DNA of 64,000 nucleotides from the NCBI RefSeq assembly GCF_000425725.1, contig NZ_AUDZ01000015.1, positions 1-64,000 on the forward strand. Reading direction: 5' to 3'. This document shows positions 38,419-50,027 of the stretch, piece by piece (within the stretch, counting starts at the first letter, position 1; each line of letters opens with the position of its first letter). The notes beneath the pieces were generated by a model that saw nothing but the letters and a program-made list of their open reading frames with translations, did not search any database and had not been told where the DNA came from. Source of the DNA: Halomonas halocynthiae DSM 14573. GTDB taxonomy: Bacteria > Pseudomonadota > Gammaproteobacteria > Pseudomonadales > Halomonadaceae. Position numbers and translations under genes: made by a program.

Positions 38419-38745
38419 TCAGACGTTGAAACTCTCGCCGCAGCCACATTCGTCAGTCACGTTAGGGTTGCGGAAGCGGAAGAACTGGTTTAATCCCTCT
38501 GAGACGTAATCAACCTCACTACCGTCGAGAACTTCCAGCGCGTCTTGTGCCACAAATACTTTGACGCCGTGCTCTTCAAAGGCAATGTCATCAGTGGTTG
38601 CTTCATCAGCGAAGTCGAGCACATAACTGTAGCCCGAACAGCCGCTGGGTTTAACGGAGACACGTAGCCCTAAGCCGTGCCCACGCTCATCAAGTACATG
38701 GCGAATCTGGCTGGCAGCGGATGAAGTGATAGAAAACTGTGCCAT
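38419..38745 (-). CDS. iscA: A-type Fe-S carrier, IscA-like
   Basis: A 108-residue A-type carrier with the three ligand cysteines in SGCSGYSY (about residue 36) and ECGCGESF (near the end), which pass Fe-S clusters to target proteins. The frame is open to 38760, but ATG 38745 with AGGAGGTTCTC just upstream fits best. It follows iscS by 38 bases, without iscU between, and is followed by ndk without hscBA-fdx. By sequence it could equally be ErpA-like; position argues for IscA. Confidence 0.8.
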   Translation of the reverse strand: MAQFSITSSAASQIRHVLDERGHGLGLRVSVKPSGCSGYSYVLDFADEATTDDIAFEEHGVKVFVAQDALEVLDGSEVDYVSEGLNQFFRFRNPNVTDECGCGESFNV

Positions 38746-38783
38746 GAGAACCTCCTTCAAGGCAGTGGTATGTCTGTCAGACC

Positions 38784-39932
38784 CTAGCGGCGCAGGCCTG
38801 TCAGGGCATGGTGCAAGGCGTCTAGAGCATGGTCGATATCGGCCTCGGTGGTAAAACGCCCGATGCTGAAGCGAAGTGATGCCAGCGCCAAGGGGCGAGG
38901 TACACCGATCTCCTTTAATACATGAGACGGCTCAACGCTTGCGGAGTTGCATGCAGAGCCGGTGGAAATGGCGATGTCGCGTAATGCCATCAGTAGTGAT
39001 TCACCGTCGACCTTGTCAAATGCTAGGTTGAGAATGTTGGGAACCGCGCTGTCTGTCTGCGTGTTGCAATGTACGCCGTTAATGTCGGACAGGCCTTGCA
39101 GCAGCCGGTCGCGCAGTTGCCGAATGCGTTGCTGGTCTTCATTGTGCTCGGCAGTCGCGATGGCCATCGCCTCGCCCATGCCAGCGATTTGATGAGTGGC
39201 CAGAGTGCCGGAACGCATGCCACGCTCGTGGCCGCCACCGTGAATTAGCGCTTCCAGGCGTAGTTGCGCGTCACGTCTGACATATAACGCACCGATACCT
39301 TTGGGGCCATAGGCCTTATGGGCAGAAAGAGACATCATATCGATGCCTAGGTGCTTAACGTTCAGCGCTATTCGGCCTAGCGCCTGGGCGGCATCCGTAT
39401 GAAAAATGGCGCCGTTGGCATGAGCAACTTTAGCGAGGGCAGCCAGATCATTGATGCTGCCCAGCTCGTTGTTTACTGCCATCAGCGACACCAAAAGGGT
39501 GTCGTCGCGCATGGCATCGCTCAGCGAGGCCGGAGAGATGCGGCCGTCAGCGTCGGGCTTTAGCCAAGTGACATCAAAACCTTCTTCTACCAGGGCCATG
39601 GCCGAGTCGATGATCGCTTTATGCTCGATAGTCGAGGTAATCAGGTGTCGCCCCCGGGCTCGATTGGCACGCATGTAGCCGATTAGCGCTAAGTTGTCGG
39701 CCTCGGTAGCGCCGCTGGTCCAGACAATTTCGCGGGGGTCGGCGCCAATGGCGTCGGCCACTTGGCGGCGGGCATTTTCTACGGTTTGTTCCGCTTGCCA
39801 GCCCAGCATATGGCTGCGTGATGCAGGATTGGCGAAAATACCGTCCATGGTTAAGTGGCGGCTCATAAGGTCGGCAACCCGAGGGTCTACAGGCGTGGTT
39901 GCGGCGTAATCGAGGTAGACAGGTGAGTTCAT
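38784..39932 (-). CDS. iscS: Cysteine desulfurase IscS, short C-terminus
   Basis: A 382-residue PLP enzyme taking sulfur from cysteine. Seen: YLDYAATTPVDPRV, SGATEADNLAL, the PLP lysine K206 in SAHKAYGPKG and the mobile-loop Cys C328 in TGSACNSASVEPSHVL. Compared with E. coli IscS (404) it lacks the last 20 or so residues, the extension reported to contact IscU; the protein ends at LDALHHALTGLRR. iscU is also missing next door. Otherwise intact, and the family is certain (IscS/NifS group). Confidence 0.85.
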   Translation of the reverse strand: MNSPVYLDYAATTPVDPRVADLMSRHLTMDGIFANPASRSHMLGWQAEQTVENARRQVADAIGADPREIVWTSGATEADNLALIGYMRANRARGRHLITSTIEHKAIIDSAMALVEEGFDVTWLKPDADGRISPASLSDAMRDDTLLVSLMAVNNELGSINDLAALAKVAHANGAIFHTDAAQALGRIALNVKHLGIDMMSLSAHKAYGPKGIGALYVRRDAQLRLEALIHGGGHERGMRSGTLATHQIAGMGEAMAIATAEHNEDQQRIRQLRDRLLQGLSDINGVHCNTQTDSAVPNILNLAFDKVDGESLLMALRDIAISTGSACNSASVEPSHVLKEIGVPRPLALASLRFSIGRFTTEADIDHALDALHHALTGLRR

Positions 39933-39967
39933 TGTTTGGGCATATCCAGAGTCAAGTAGACAGGGAA

Positions 39968-40438
39968 TCAGGGAGAGGTCGCCGGAATGCGTTTGTCACC
40001 CATGTTGCGGTGCTGGCGAAGAGCAATTTGACGTGTCTCTTCGCGTTGAGCCAGTGAGCCCAGTGTGACGCTGGTAAGGTACGTATGAATCTCGTCAGAC
40101 AGCTCGCTCCACAAGTGGTGCGTCAGGCAGGTATCACCCTGTTGGCAGTCAGACAGCCCACCGCAGCGGGTTGAGTCGACTGACTCATCAACGGCGTCAA
40201 TGATGCTGGCGATCGAGATGCTAGCTGCGGGCATCGCTGGGAGATAGCCGCCACCGGGGCCGCGCACGCTGTTAACTAGCCCTCCTCGCCGTAAGCGAGC
40301 AAACAGCTGTTCTAAGTAAGACAGCGAAATTTGCTGGCGCTGGGAAATGTCGGCCAGGCTGACGGGATGGCTCTCGTGGTTGAGTACCAGATCAAGCATG
40401 GCGGTGACGGCATAGCGTCCGCGGGTGGTCAGGCGCAT
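39968..40438 (-). CDS. iscR: Fe-S-sensing repressor IscR
   Basis: A 156-residue Rrf2-family regulator with an N-terminal winged helix ([17 protein letters not shown]) and the [2Fe-2S] ligands C92, C98 and C104 with H107 in place, as in E. coli IscR. It would repress iscS-iscA when clusters are plentiful. First gene of the shortened isc group; cysE lies upstream on the same strand. Confidence 0.95.
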   Translation of the reverse strand: MRLTTRGRYAVTAMLDLVLNHESHPVSLADISQRQQISLSYLEQLFARLRRGGLVNSVRGPGGGYLPAMPAASISIASIIDAVDESVDSTRCGGLSDCQQGDTCLTHHLWSELSDEIHTYLTSVTLGSLAQREETRQIALRQHRNMGDKRIPATSP

Positions 40439-40607
40439 GGGGTCTTCACCTCGGCGCCGAGAGCGTCGGCGAATGGTCTGTCAAAATAACCTGAAAGATG
40501 CCGCATGTTGCGTCCCGCACGCTGCACAAAAAGAGGCTGAACAGTGCTAGGACAGCGATTGGCGGCAATCACGTTCCTGTCATTATCGTTAAACCCGACC
40601 ATATTGG

Positions 40608-41486
40608 TCAACCTTTGCGCGTTGGCGTCTCCGTCGGGGCCGCGTGATGGTGCGTTGTTTGGTGGCTGCCTGTTGCGTTTGCTGCGCTATTTTTGGGAGG
40701 TTCTTCGGGGTCAGCCAAGACGCCATCGAAGTCGGCGTCGCGTAGTTCAGGCAGCTCATGGTCCTGAAAGTTGGCATCCATTTTGCTGAGCGCTTCGCAC
40801 ATCTGTTCCATGCGCTCGTCCATGGCATGAATATGGTTGAGCATGGCTTGCATCGAGCGCGCGACGGGATCCGGCATATCTTCGCTGATGCCATAGGCAT
40901 CAAAGCCGAATTTTTGGCAGATCGCTTCGCGGTGTGCGGGGTCGATTTCGAGTGTTTTCTCGATATCGGGTTCGGCACGTTTGACGATCTTGCCGGGAAT
41001 CCCAACCACCGTTGCCCCCTCGGGAACCTCTTTGGTTACCACGGCATTGGAGCCTATTTTAGCATCTGCACCCACGGTGAATGGGCCAAGAATCTTGGCG
41101 CCAGCGCCAACGATGACACCATTGCCTAGCGTTGGGTGACGCTTACCCTTATTCCAACTGGTGCCGCCCAGGGTGACACCCTGATAGAGCGTGACGTCAT
41201 CACCAATTTCGGTGGTTTCACCGATAACGACACCCATGCCGTGATCGATAAAGAAACGGTGGCCAATGGTGGCGCCAGGATGAATCTCGATGCCGGTTAG
41301 CCAGCGAGCAAGGGTTGAAATGCTACGCGCTAGCCATTTTGCGTTGTGTCGCCATAGCCGGTGGGCCAAACGGTGCCAGAGTAGGGCGTGCAGGCCCGGA
41401 TAGTTGGTTAGTACTTCCAGGACATTGCGTGCCGCAGGGTCTCTGTCGAATACGCTGTTGATGTCTTCACGCAGGCGTTGAAACAT
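40608..41486 (-). CDS. cysE: Serine O-acetyltransferase CysE
   Basis: A 292-residue hexapeptide-repeat acyltransferase making O-acetylserine for cysteine synthesis. N-terminal helical part, then the left-handed beta helix with [20 protein letters not shown] (catalytic His and Asp), [19 protein letters not shown] and VVGIPGKIV. About 60-80 extra acidic and polar residues follow the helix, a longer tail than in E. coli CysE (273). Adjacent to iscR, linking sulfur supply to Fe-S assembly. Confidence 0.9.
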   Translation of the reverse strand: MFQRLREDINSVFDRDPAARNVLEVLTNYPGLHALLWHRLAHRLWRHNAKWLARSISTLARWLTGIEIHPGATIGHRFFIDHGMGVVIGETTEIGDDVTLYQGVTLGGTSWNKGKRHPTLGNGVIVGAGAKILGPFTVGADAKIGSNAVVTKEVPEGATVVGIPGKIVKRAEPDIEKTLEIDPAHREAICQKFGFDAYGISEDMPDPVARSMQAMLNHIHAMDERMEQMCEALSKMDANFQDHELPELRDADFDGVLADPEEPPKNSAANATGSHQTTHHHAAPTETPTRKG

Positions 41487-41546
41487 GAAAAAGCAATCCG
41501 GGTCTCGACGATATGAGTCTCGTCAGGGTGAGTGGGAGTAACATAT

Positions 41547-42365
41547 TTAGTGTGGCTCGTCGGAGCGATGTCTCGCTTTATCCTGCGGCGACGGGACGTT
41601 GTTCATGGTTTGGCGTTCGGTTGCGGTAAGAATGCCGCGCAAGATGTTGAGTTCCAGACGCTCAGGGCGCGCTCGTAGAGTAAAGCGGCGCAGGCGTGCC
41701 ATCAATTGCCGAGGAACGGCGGGATCATGGAAGCCTATTGTAATCAACGTGCGCTCAAGGTGGGAAAAATAACTCTCAAGCTCTTGGTGGCTTGCCGGAG
41801 CCAGGTCATTGCTCTGGGTGTTATCGTCATCACTTGCGGCGAGGGGGCGACTTAGCGCACGGTTTTCGGCATCAAGCCAGGCCAGTCGGCACTCGTAAGC
41901 CAGTACCTGCACAGCAGCTGCTAGGTTAAGTGAGCTGAAATCTGGGTTAGTGGGTATGTGAACATGGGCGTGACAGCGTTGCAGCTCATCATTAGACAGG
42001 CCACTGTCCTCGCGGCCGAATACTAGTGCGACGCGGCTTGCTGTGCCACTAAGCTCGTCAGGCAGACGCTCTCCCAGGGCGCGCGGTGTAATCATTGGCC
42101 AAGGCAGGGTGCGTGAGCGAGCACTGGCACCAACAACCAGGGTGCAGTCGGCGACAGCGTCTTCCAGGGTGCTGGTTTTGCGCGCGGAGTGTACTAGGGC
42201 GTCAGCGCCAGATGCGCGAGATACGCAGTCGGCCGTAATGACCTCACAGCGTGGTGCCACCAAGGCAAGGTCGGCCAACCCCATGTTGTGCATGGCGCGG
42301 GCGACGCCGCCAATATTGCCGGGATGGCTGGTGCCGATCAGAACAATGCGAATACGTTCGAGCAT
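41547..42365 (-). CDS. trmJ: tRNA (Cm32/Um32) methyltransferase TrmJ
   Basis: A 272-residue SPOUT methyltransferase modifying the 2'-O of nucleotide 32 in tRNA. Start aligned with the family N-terminus MLERIRIVLIGTSHPGNIGG; the frame is open to an ATG at 42380 (MPPTN...) and beyond. Knot-forming segments LVFGREDSGLSNDEL and HIPTNPDFSSLNLAAAVQVL are present. C-terminal helical extension (about 165-272) as usual. Divergent from suhB; trmJ-suhB divergence is conserved. Confidence 0.9.
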   Translation of the reverse strand: MLERIRIVLIGTSHPGNIGGVARAMHNMGLADLALVAPRCEVITADCVSRASGADALVHSARKTSTLEDAVADCTLVVGASARSRTLPWPMITPRALGERLPDELSGTASRVALVFGREDSGLSNDELQRCHAHVHIPTNPDFSSLNLAAAVQVLAYECRLAWLDAENRALSRPLAASDDDNTQSNDLAPASHQELESYFSHLERTLITIGFHDPAVPRQLMARLRRFTLRARPERLELNILRGILTATERQTMNNVPSPQDKARHRSDEPH

Positions 42366-42734
42366 GTTGGTGGGGGGCATAAGTAGTGAGCCTAGCGTTG
42401 ACAGGGTGATAGGAAAGCTTGGTGATAACAGTAGCAGGGTTGCCAACCGCTATGATGGCAGAGACGCCAGGGTGCGGCGACTATCCAGGAGAGATACCCC
42501 ACGCTTGTGCTAAAACTTTCATCAGGTGATGCGTTGTAAACCAATGAATTGGCGATTTTATCATGAGTTTTCATGCACACGGTTGAAGAACCGCTGTTTA
42601 TGAGTGTGTTTCTGGCATGGCGTCGTTTATTGGTATCTGCTAGGATTCGCGCCGGTAAGTACCGTCGACCGAGCCCCAGGCTTGTTGACTGAGTACCCTC
42701 GTTCTTTAACACCTCCGACTCCCAAGGCCCGATC

Positions 42735-43532
42735 ATGCATCCGATGGTCCAATATGCGCTGCGCGCCACGCGCAGTGCTGGTGAACAGTTTCTGCGCATC
42801 CGTGAGCGTATCGAGAATGCGCGCGAAGAGCATAATCTTGAGCGCTTGCTGGAAGAAGCGGCGCGCAACGCTGAGACGTTGATCGTGCGTCAATTATCGC
42901 GCGGCTATCCTCAGCATGGCGTGGTAGGACGCTTTACTCCGCAACGTGATGGCGAAGGCGAAAGCCGCGACGTAATGTGGCACATTGAGCCCTTTCACGG
43001 TTACGCCAATCTAAGCGTGGCGTCGCCTGGTTTCGCTATATCCGTGGTGTGTGCCATCAAGGGCCGTGTGGAGCATGCGGTGGTGATTTGTCCGTTCAGT
43101 GATGATGAATACCTGGCAAGCCGTGGCGCTGGCGCGCAACTTAATGGCAAGCGTTTGCGCGTGCGTGCGACAACTGCGATTGAAGGGTCTCGGGTTGCGA
43201 TGGGTTTACCAGTAAGCTGGTTACGCTCACGTTGTTTGCCGGACTACTTGAAGCTAACAGAACTGCTGGCCCCCCAGGTTGAGCAGTTCCGTGCTAGCGG
43301 AAGTGGCTTGTTGGATATGCTTGAGCTTGCATCGGGGCGCGCTGATAGTGTTCTGGTCGCAGGCCTTGAGGAGCAGGACTTGTTGGTTGGCAGCTTAATG
43401 ATGAAGGAGGCTGGCGCATTGGTCAGCTCTCTGGACGGTCAACCAAGGGTCGTTGCGGAGGGTGGGTTGATGGCGGCCAGTCCGCGTCTTTACAAGGCGA
43501 TGCTTAGGCAGCTTCAACCGCATTTTTCTTGA
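42735..43532 (+). CDS. suhB: SuhB-like protein with degenerate inositol-phosphatase site
   Basis: A 265-residue IMPase-fold protein starting MHPM and aligned end to end with E. coli SuhB. The metal-binding residues are mostly gone: the EE pair of the first motif is R-F in GVVGRF (65-67), WxIDPxDGTxNF is WHIEPFHGYANL (82-93, Asp to Glu and Asp to His), while the last Asp is kept (D215 in EEQDLLVG). Fold markers such as RGAGAQLNGKRLRV and FRASGSGLLDMLELASGRAD remain. Known: SuhB is also a Nus-factor partner in rRNA antitermination, a role that does not need phosphatase activity. The inference is a non-catalytic SuhB kept for that role. Divergent from trmJ. Confidence 0.85.
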   Translation: MHPMVQYALRATRSAGEQFLRIRERIENAREEHNLERLLEEAARNAETLIVRQLSRGYPQHGVVGRFTPQRDGEGESRDVMWHIEPFHGYANLSVASPGFAISVVCAIKGRVEHAVVICPFSDDEYLASRGAGAQLNGKRLRVRATTAIEGSRVAMGLPVSWLRSRCLPDYLKLTELLAPQVEQFRASGSGLLDMLELASGRADSVLVAGLEEQDLLVGSLMMKEAGALVSSLDGQPRVVAEGGLMAASPRLYKAMLRQLQPHFS

Positions 43533-43573
43533 TACTGTGATGCGCGCGCTCGATTAATCGATTGCTGCACTCT

Positions 43574-43608
43574 ACTGCGCCCCGTAGCCTTTGGCTGCGG
43601 GGCGCAGT
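43574..43608 (+). terminator. Hairpin after suhB
   Basis: ACTGCGCCCCGTAGCC and GGCTGCGGGGCGCAGT pair in a long GC-rich stem with a three-base loop, about 40 bases after the suhB stop. There is no T tract, so it may act as a transcript-end structure rather than an efficient terminator. Confidence 0.55.
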
Positions 43609-43750
43609 GCGTTGTAACAACGCTGTTACTGAGGCGCTAGGGCGTGTAACGTAACCTGTTCGGTATGCCAATCTGTCTGTGCCGAAAATGATGACGATGG
43701 CTGAGTCACTGAGACCAGTCGCGAACTTCTCTACGTTACGAGGAGCAACG

Positions 43751-44101
43751 ATGCAGCCGCTGAATTACTACTATTACAATGTGCTGGAGAGCTTTGAGAA
43801 GCCCAGTGATGTTCCTGCGGTTCAACTTCAGGAAGGTTATGATTTGCTGTATCACTATGGCGGCCGGGTAGAAATAGACCTGGTTGAGCGTGCGCAGAAG
43901 GCTCACGCCGACGGCCAGTCATTCCCTTGGTATGAGGCGCTGGATGACGAGCAGCGTGATAAGTTACGACAGGCGCTGAGTGATACCAATCCCGCCAAGA
44001 TTCTTAAGCTGATGCAGCGAAATGGCTATGCCAGTGTGCTGTATCAGCACGCGCGAAAAGGCTATCCGCCGGAACCGGCTGAGCAAGCTGGTGCATCTTA
44101 G
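43751..44101 (+). CDS. Conserved small hypothetical protein
   Basis: A 116-residue soluble protein beginning MQPLNYYYYNVLESFEKPSD, with GGRVEIDLVERAQKAH and WYEALDDEQRDKLRQAL helices. A GAGGAG site stands before ATG 43751; the frame is open further upstream (43679) without a good ribosome site. No membrane segment or family I can name. Alone between suhB and the convergent secF, ending at a strong shared terminator. Confidence 0.6.
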   Translation: MQPLNYYYYNVLESFEKPSDVPAVQLQEGYDLLYHYGGRVEIDLVERAQKAHADGQSFPWYEALDDEQRDKLRQALSDTNPAKILKLMQRNGYASVLYQHARKGYPPEPAEQAGAS

Positions 44102-44147
44102 GCTGCTTTCGGCGCCATAAAGCCAAAGGATGTTCAGTGCGACACTA

Positions 44148-44187
44148 AACAGCCCCGGTGCGTTGGATGGCGCATCGGGGCTGTTTT
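44148..44187. terminator. Terminator shared by 43751-44101 gene and secF side
   Basis: AACAGCCCCGGTGCG and CGCATCGGGGCTGTT form a long stem with a T-rich tail (six to seven T) on the plus strand, 46 bases after the stop of the small gene; the stem also faces the secF end 54 bases away. Confidence 0.85.
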
Positions 44188-44240
44188 TTGTGCAACCTGT
44201 TGATTGGCGAGCAGCAGGTTGTGTGAGGCCTGCTGTGGCG

Positions 44241-45161
44241 TTAAGGCAGTTCTTCTTCGTGTTCTTCCTTGGGTGGCGGAATCAGATCCGCGCGCTTCAG
44301 CTTGAGCGGCAGCAGCAGGGCTGACGACACATAGATCGAAGAAAAGGTGCCGATAATGATGCCGAGTAGCATAGCGATCGCAAAGTTATGGATCATCTCC
44401 CCGCCGAGAAAGACCAGGGCAAGTAATACCAGCAGTGTGGTGCCTGATGTAGCCAAGGTTCGCGATAGGGTCTGGTTGATCGACTCGTTGAAAATCTGCG
44501 CCATGTCATCAATGCGGCTGCGGCGAATGTTTTCGCGTATCCGGTCATAGATGACAATGGTGTCGTTCAACGAGTAGCCAATAACAGCGAGTACAGCGGC
44601 CAGCACCGTGAGATCAAACTCTATGTCAAATAAGGCAAAGGCCCCAACCACAATGATGACATCGTGTACCAGTGAGAGCAGTGCACCAATGGCAAACTTG
44701 TATTGGAAGCGTAGCGCGACATAAACCATAACGACGCCAAGGGCTATCAGCATGCCCATGCCGCTTTGATCGCGTAGCTGGTCTCCCACTTGGGCACCCA
44801 CGAACTCTGCGCGTATCAGTTCTACCTGTGTGCCGCCTTGATTCAGGAGATCAGTTACCTGAGCGCCGACTCCAGCGTCAAACGCTTGCTGTAGGCGGAT
44901 CAGTACTTCGGTAGAGGCGCCGAAGGTTTGTACCGACACATCCCTGAAGCCTGCGCTTTCAAGTACCTGGCGCACTGTTTCCAGCGCTGGAGCGCTAGCG
45001 TAACGAACTTCGATCAAGGTGCCGCCGGTAAAGTCGAGGCCTAGGTTTAGCCCATTAATGGCAATGGCGAGAACCGAGACCAGCAGCATAATGGCTGAGG
45101 CCACAAAGGCCAGCTTGCGCCGACCCATGAAGTCGATTTGTCGATTAACGAGGGTTGTCAT
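44241..45161 (-). CDS. secF: Protein translocase subunit SecF
   Basis: A 306-residue inner membrane protein with six TM helices that, with SecD, uses the proton gradient to complete Sec export. Starts with an N-terminal TM and LDFTGGTLIEVRY, followed by the periplasmic P4 part; TM4-region motif GYSLNDTIVIYDRIREN is diagnostic. Follows secD by 40 bases. Ends in a short acidic tail EEHEEELP. Confidence 0.95.
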   Translation of the reverse strand: MTTLVNRQIDFMGRRKLAFVASAIMLLVSVLAIAINGLNLGLDFTGGTLIEVRYASAPALETVRQVLESAGFRDVSVQTFGASTEVLIRLQQAFDAGVGAQVTDLLNQGGTQVELIRAEFVGAQVGDQLRDQSGMGMLIALGVVMVYVALRFQYKFAIGALLSLVHDVIIVVGAFALFDIEFDLTVLAAVLAVIGYSLNDTIVIYDRIRENIRRSRIDDMAQIFNESINQTLSRTLATSGTTLLVLLALVFLGGEMIHNFAIAMLLGIIIGTFSSIYVSSALLLPLKLKRADLIPPPKEEHEEELP

Positions 45162-45201
45162 AGCCGCCCCTGAAATGGATAGAGAAGTTGAGAGCGCATG
45201 A

Positions 45202-47055
45202 TCAGATCCATAGTTTCTTCACCGGTTTGCCGCCATAGCGCCAGTTAACGATGGCGCGCGTTACCATTAGTGACGTAAACAACGACGACAAGATGCCCAG
45301 TGACAGCGTTACAGCAAAGCCCTTGACGGGGCCGGTGCCTACTGAGAACAGGATCAATGCGACCAGCAAGGTCGTGATATTGGCATCGACAATCGACGTG
45401 AAGGCGCGCTCGTAACCGGCGTTGATGGCTTGCTGAATCGAGAGTCCGTTGCGCAGCTCTTCACGGATACGTTCGAATATCAGCACGTTAGCATCAACGG
45501 CCATGCCCAGTGTCAGCACGATACCGGCAATGCCGGGCAGTGTCAGAGTCGCACCCAGCAACGACATGGCAGCGAGCAGTAATGTCAGGTTGAACGTCAA
45601 CGCAATGTTGGCGAACAAACCAAACATCTTGTAGCGAAGCACCATGAAGATTAGCACCAGTAATAGGCCGACCTGGACGGACAGTACGCCGCGTTCGATA
45701 TTTTTCTGACCGAGGCTAGGTCCGATGGTGCGTTCTTGCGCAAAGTAGATAGGGGCCGCCAGTGAACCGGAGCGCAGTAGTAGGGCCAAATCAGAGGCTT
45801 CGGTGGGCGAGTCCAGTCCAGTAATACGGAAGCTGTTGCCCAGCGCGCTTTGAATGGTGGCCAGACTGATGATGCCGCGCTCCGTGTAAGGTGTACGAAC
45901 AATGACGGGCTCGCCATCCTGAAGCACGGTGCGGTCGCGAGTCTTGTGCTCGATGAATACCACTGCCATGTTACGCCCGATGTTGGTGCGTGTGGCGCGG
46001 TTCATCAAGGTGCCGCCTGTGCCATCCAGGTTGATATTAACCTGAGGGCGGCCGTTTTCATCAAAGCTGTTGTTGGCGTTGGAGACGCTGTCGCCGGTGA
46101 TAATGACATCGCGCATCAGTGCGGCTTGGCGGCCTTGCTGATTACGAAATCCAAGTGATTCGGTCTCGGCGTCAGGCGTGTCGCCACGTGCTTCGAGGCG
46201 GAACTCCAGGTTAGCTGTGGCGCCAATGATGCGCTTGGCGGCGGCGGTATCTTGCACGCCGGGCAGTTCAACTACGATGCGGTCCGGCCCTTGGCGCTGA
46301 ACCAGTGGCTCAGCCACACCCAGCTCATTGACGCGATTACGCAGCGTTGTCAGGTTTTGATTGATAGCGTAGTCCTGAACCTCATTGACCGTTGCCTCTG
46401 ACAGCGTCATAACCAAGCGCGCGCCGCGTGCTCCAGTCTCTTCGCTCTGGTACTGAAACCCAGGAAAGCTACGGCTGATCAACGCGCGTGCCTTGTTGCG
46501 GTCTTCGCTGTTCATGAAATCCATGCGGATAGAGTTGCCGCTGATTTCGGTATTGCGATAGCGAATGCGTTGACCGCGGAGCTCTTCGCGCATAGCGCTG
46601 GCGTTGACCTCCAGGCGCTGCTTAACCGCAGCTTTCATGTCAACTTCGAGCAGGAAGTGCACGCCGCCACGCAGGTCAAGGCCCAGCGTCATCGGTGAGG
46701 CGGAGAGTGACTCCAGCCAAGCAGGTGTTGATTCTGCGAGGTTCAGGGCGACGGTGTAATTTTCGCCCAGTGCGTTGTTGATTATGTCGCGAGCTCGGAT
46801 TTGGTCGTCTGCATTTCTTAGACGAATCAAGGCGCTATCGTCACTCAGCTCAACGCTTTTCGTGGTAATGCCGGCATCGGTGAGCGCGGCCTCGATCTGC
46901 GTCAGACGCTGGTCGTCAATGATGGCAGCCGGGCCATCGCTGCTGATTTGTACCGCCGGGTCCTCAGGGTAGAGGTTGGGCAGAGAGTAGATCAGGCCGA
47001 CAGTGAGGACCAGAAGTATCAATAGATACTTCCATAGGGGATAACGGTTGAGCAT
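45202..47055 (-). CDS. secD: Protein translocase subunit SecD
   Basis: A 617-residue partner of SecF. N-terminal TM (LLILLVLTVGLIYSLPNLYP), large periplasmic P1 domain (about 35-445) with LGLDLRGGVHFLLEVD, NLTTLRNRVNELGVAEPLVQRQGPDRI (split by normal P1 folds), then five TMs with the key GMAVDANVLIFERIREEL motif. Start chosen at 47055; the frame runs to 47112 without reason. Between yajC and secF in the classical order. Confidence 0.95.
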   Translation of the reverse strand: MLNRYPLWKYLLILLVLTVGLIYSLPNLYPEDPAVQISSDGPAAIIDDQRLTQIEAALTDAGITTKSVELSDDSALIRLRNADDQIRARDIINNALGENYTVALNLAESTPAWLESLSASPMTLGLDLRGGVHFLLEVDMKAAVKQRLEVNASAMREELRGQRIRYRNTEISGNSIRMDFMNSEDRNKARALISRSFPGFQYQSEETGARGARLVMTLSEATVNEVQDYAINQNLTTLRNRVNELGVAEPLVQRQGPDRIVVELPGVQDTAAAKRIIGATANLEFRLEARGDTPDAETESLGFRNQQGRQAALMRDVIITGDSVSNANNSFDENGRPQVNINLDGTGGTLMNRATRTNIGRNMAVVFIEHKTRDRTVLQDGEPVIVRTPYTERGIISLATIQSALGNSFRITGLDSPTEASDLALLLRSGSLAAPIYFAQERTIGPSLGQKNIERGVLSVQVGLLLVLIFMVLRYKMFGLFANIALTFNLTLLLAAMSLLGATLTLPGIAGIVLTLGMAVDANVLIFERIREELRNGLSIQQAINAGYERAFTSIVDANITTLLVALILFSVGTGPVKGFAVTLSLGILSSLFTSLMVTRAIVNWRYGGKPVKKLWI

Positions 47056-47200
47056 GGGCGCTCTGCCCTCGGGTTGCTGATGATGGGTGCAGCGTCTTGC
47101 CATCACGAGCATCGGGCAAAGCGGCTAGGCGGGCCTCGCCACGATGATTGCAGGCAGCTCGCGCTGACTCAGTCAGCGCGAGCAGACGCAGCGGGTCAGG

Positions 47201-47536
47201 TCAGATGGACTTGATGGTGCCCTTGGGCAGTACGGCGGCTACGGCGTTCTTCTGCACGTTGACCTCAGTACCATCGGCGACTTCTAGAGTCAGGAACTCG
47301 CTGTCGTCGCTCACCTTGGTGATGCGTCCTAACATGCCGCCACCGATGACGATCTCGTCACCTTTGGTCAGGCCGCTGATCAATTGCTTGTGTTGCTTGG
47401 CGCGCTTGGACTGTGGGCGCCACAACAGAAAGTAAAAAATAAGCACAAAACCGACCAGCATAACGATCTGGGCGATACCGCCACCGGCAGCCGCGCCTTC
47501 TTGAGCGAGAGCCGGAGAAATGAAGAAGTCCAACAT
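47201..47536 (-). CDS. yajC: Sec translocon accessory subunit YajC
   Basis: A 111-residue single-TM protein (TM about 22-42, IVMLVGFVLIFYFLLW) followed by RPQSKRAKQHKQLISGLTKGDE, the conserved basic start of the cytosolic domain, and a small beta domain. Binds SecDF. Lies between tgt and secD; gap to secD start is about 145 bases without another gene. Confidence 0.95.
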   Translation of the reverse strand: MLDFFISPALAQEGAAAGGGIAQIVMLVGFVLIFYFLLWRPQSKRAKQHKQLISGLTKGDEIVIGGGMLGRITKVSDDSEFLTLEVADGTEVNVQKNAVAAVLPKGTIKSI

Positions 47537-47602
47537 GGGGGAGTGTCTCCTGAGGTCACGAAAAAAGTGGCCATTAACTGGTCATGCAAGGTGTTATAGC
47601 CG

Positions 47603-49794
<2,192 letters not shown>

Positions 49795-49901
49795 GCGGGA
49801 ATCCGTGGTCTGGCGGCTGTTTTATGCTAATGGAAGTGGCCGACTGGCTGCTCGGCAGGCCGCAAGGATACCGTTTTTCGTGCTTTAAGTCAGGTCTTTG
49901 A

Positions 49902-49929
49902 TTGACCTGAGCCAAGACATGAGTATAAT
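49902..49929 (+). promoter_or_regulatory. Promoter of tRNA-Leu
   Basis: TTGACC and TATAAT with a 16-base spacer, 11 bases before the mature tRNA. Confidence 0.8.
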
Positions 49930-49940
49930 TTGCATCCGTT

Positions 49941-50027
49941 GCCGGTGTGGCGGAATTGGTAGACGCAGCGGATTCAAAATCCGCCGCTGGAAACAGTGTG
50001 TCGGTTCGAGTCCGACCACCGGCACCA
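49941..50027 (+). tRNA. tRNA-Leu (CAA)
   Basis: An 87-base class II tRNA with a long variable arm and encoded CCA. The anticodon loop TTCAAAA gives CAA, decoding UUG leucine. Acceptor stem GCCGGTG pairs with CACCGGC. Stands alone downstream of its promoter and the divergent queA. Confidence 0.95.
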
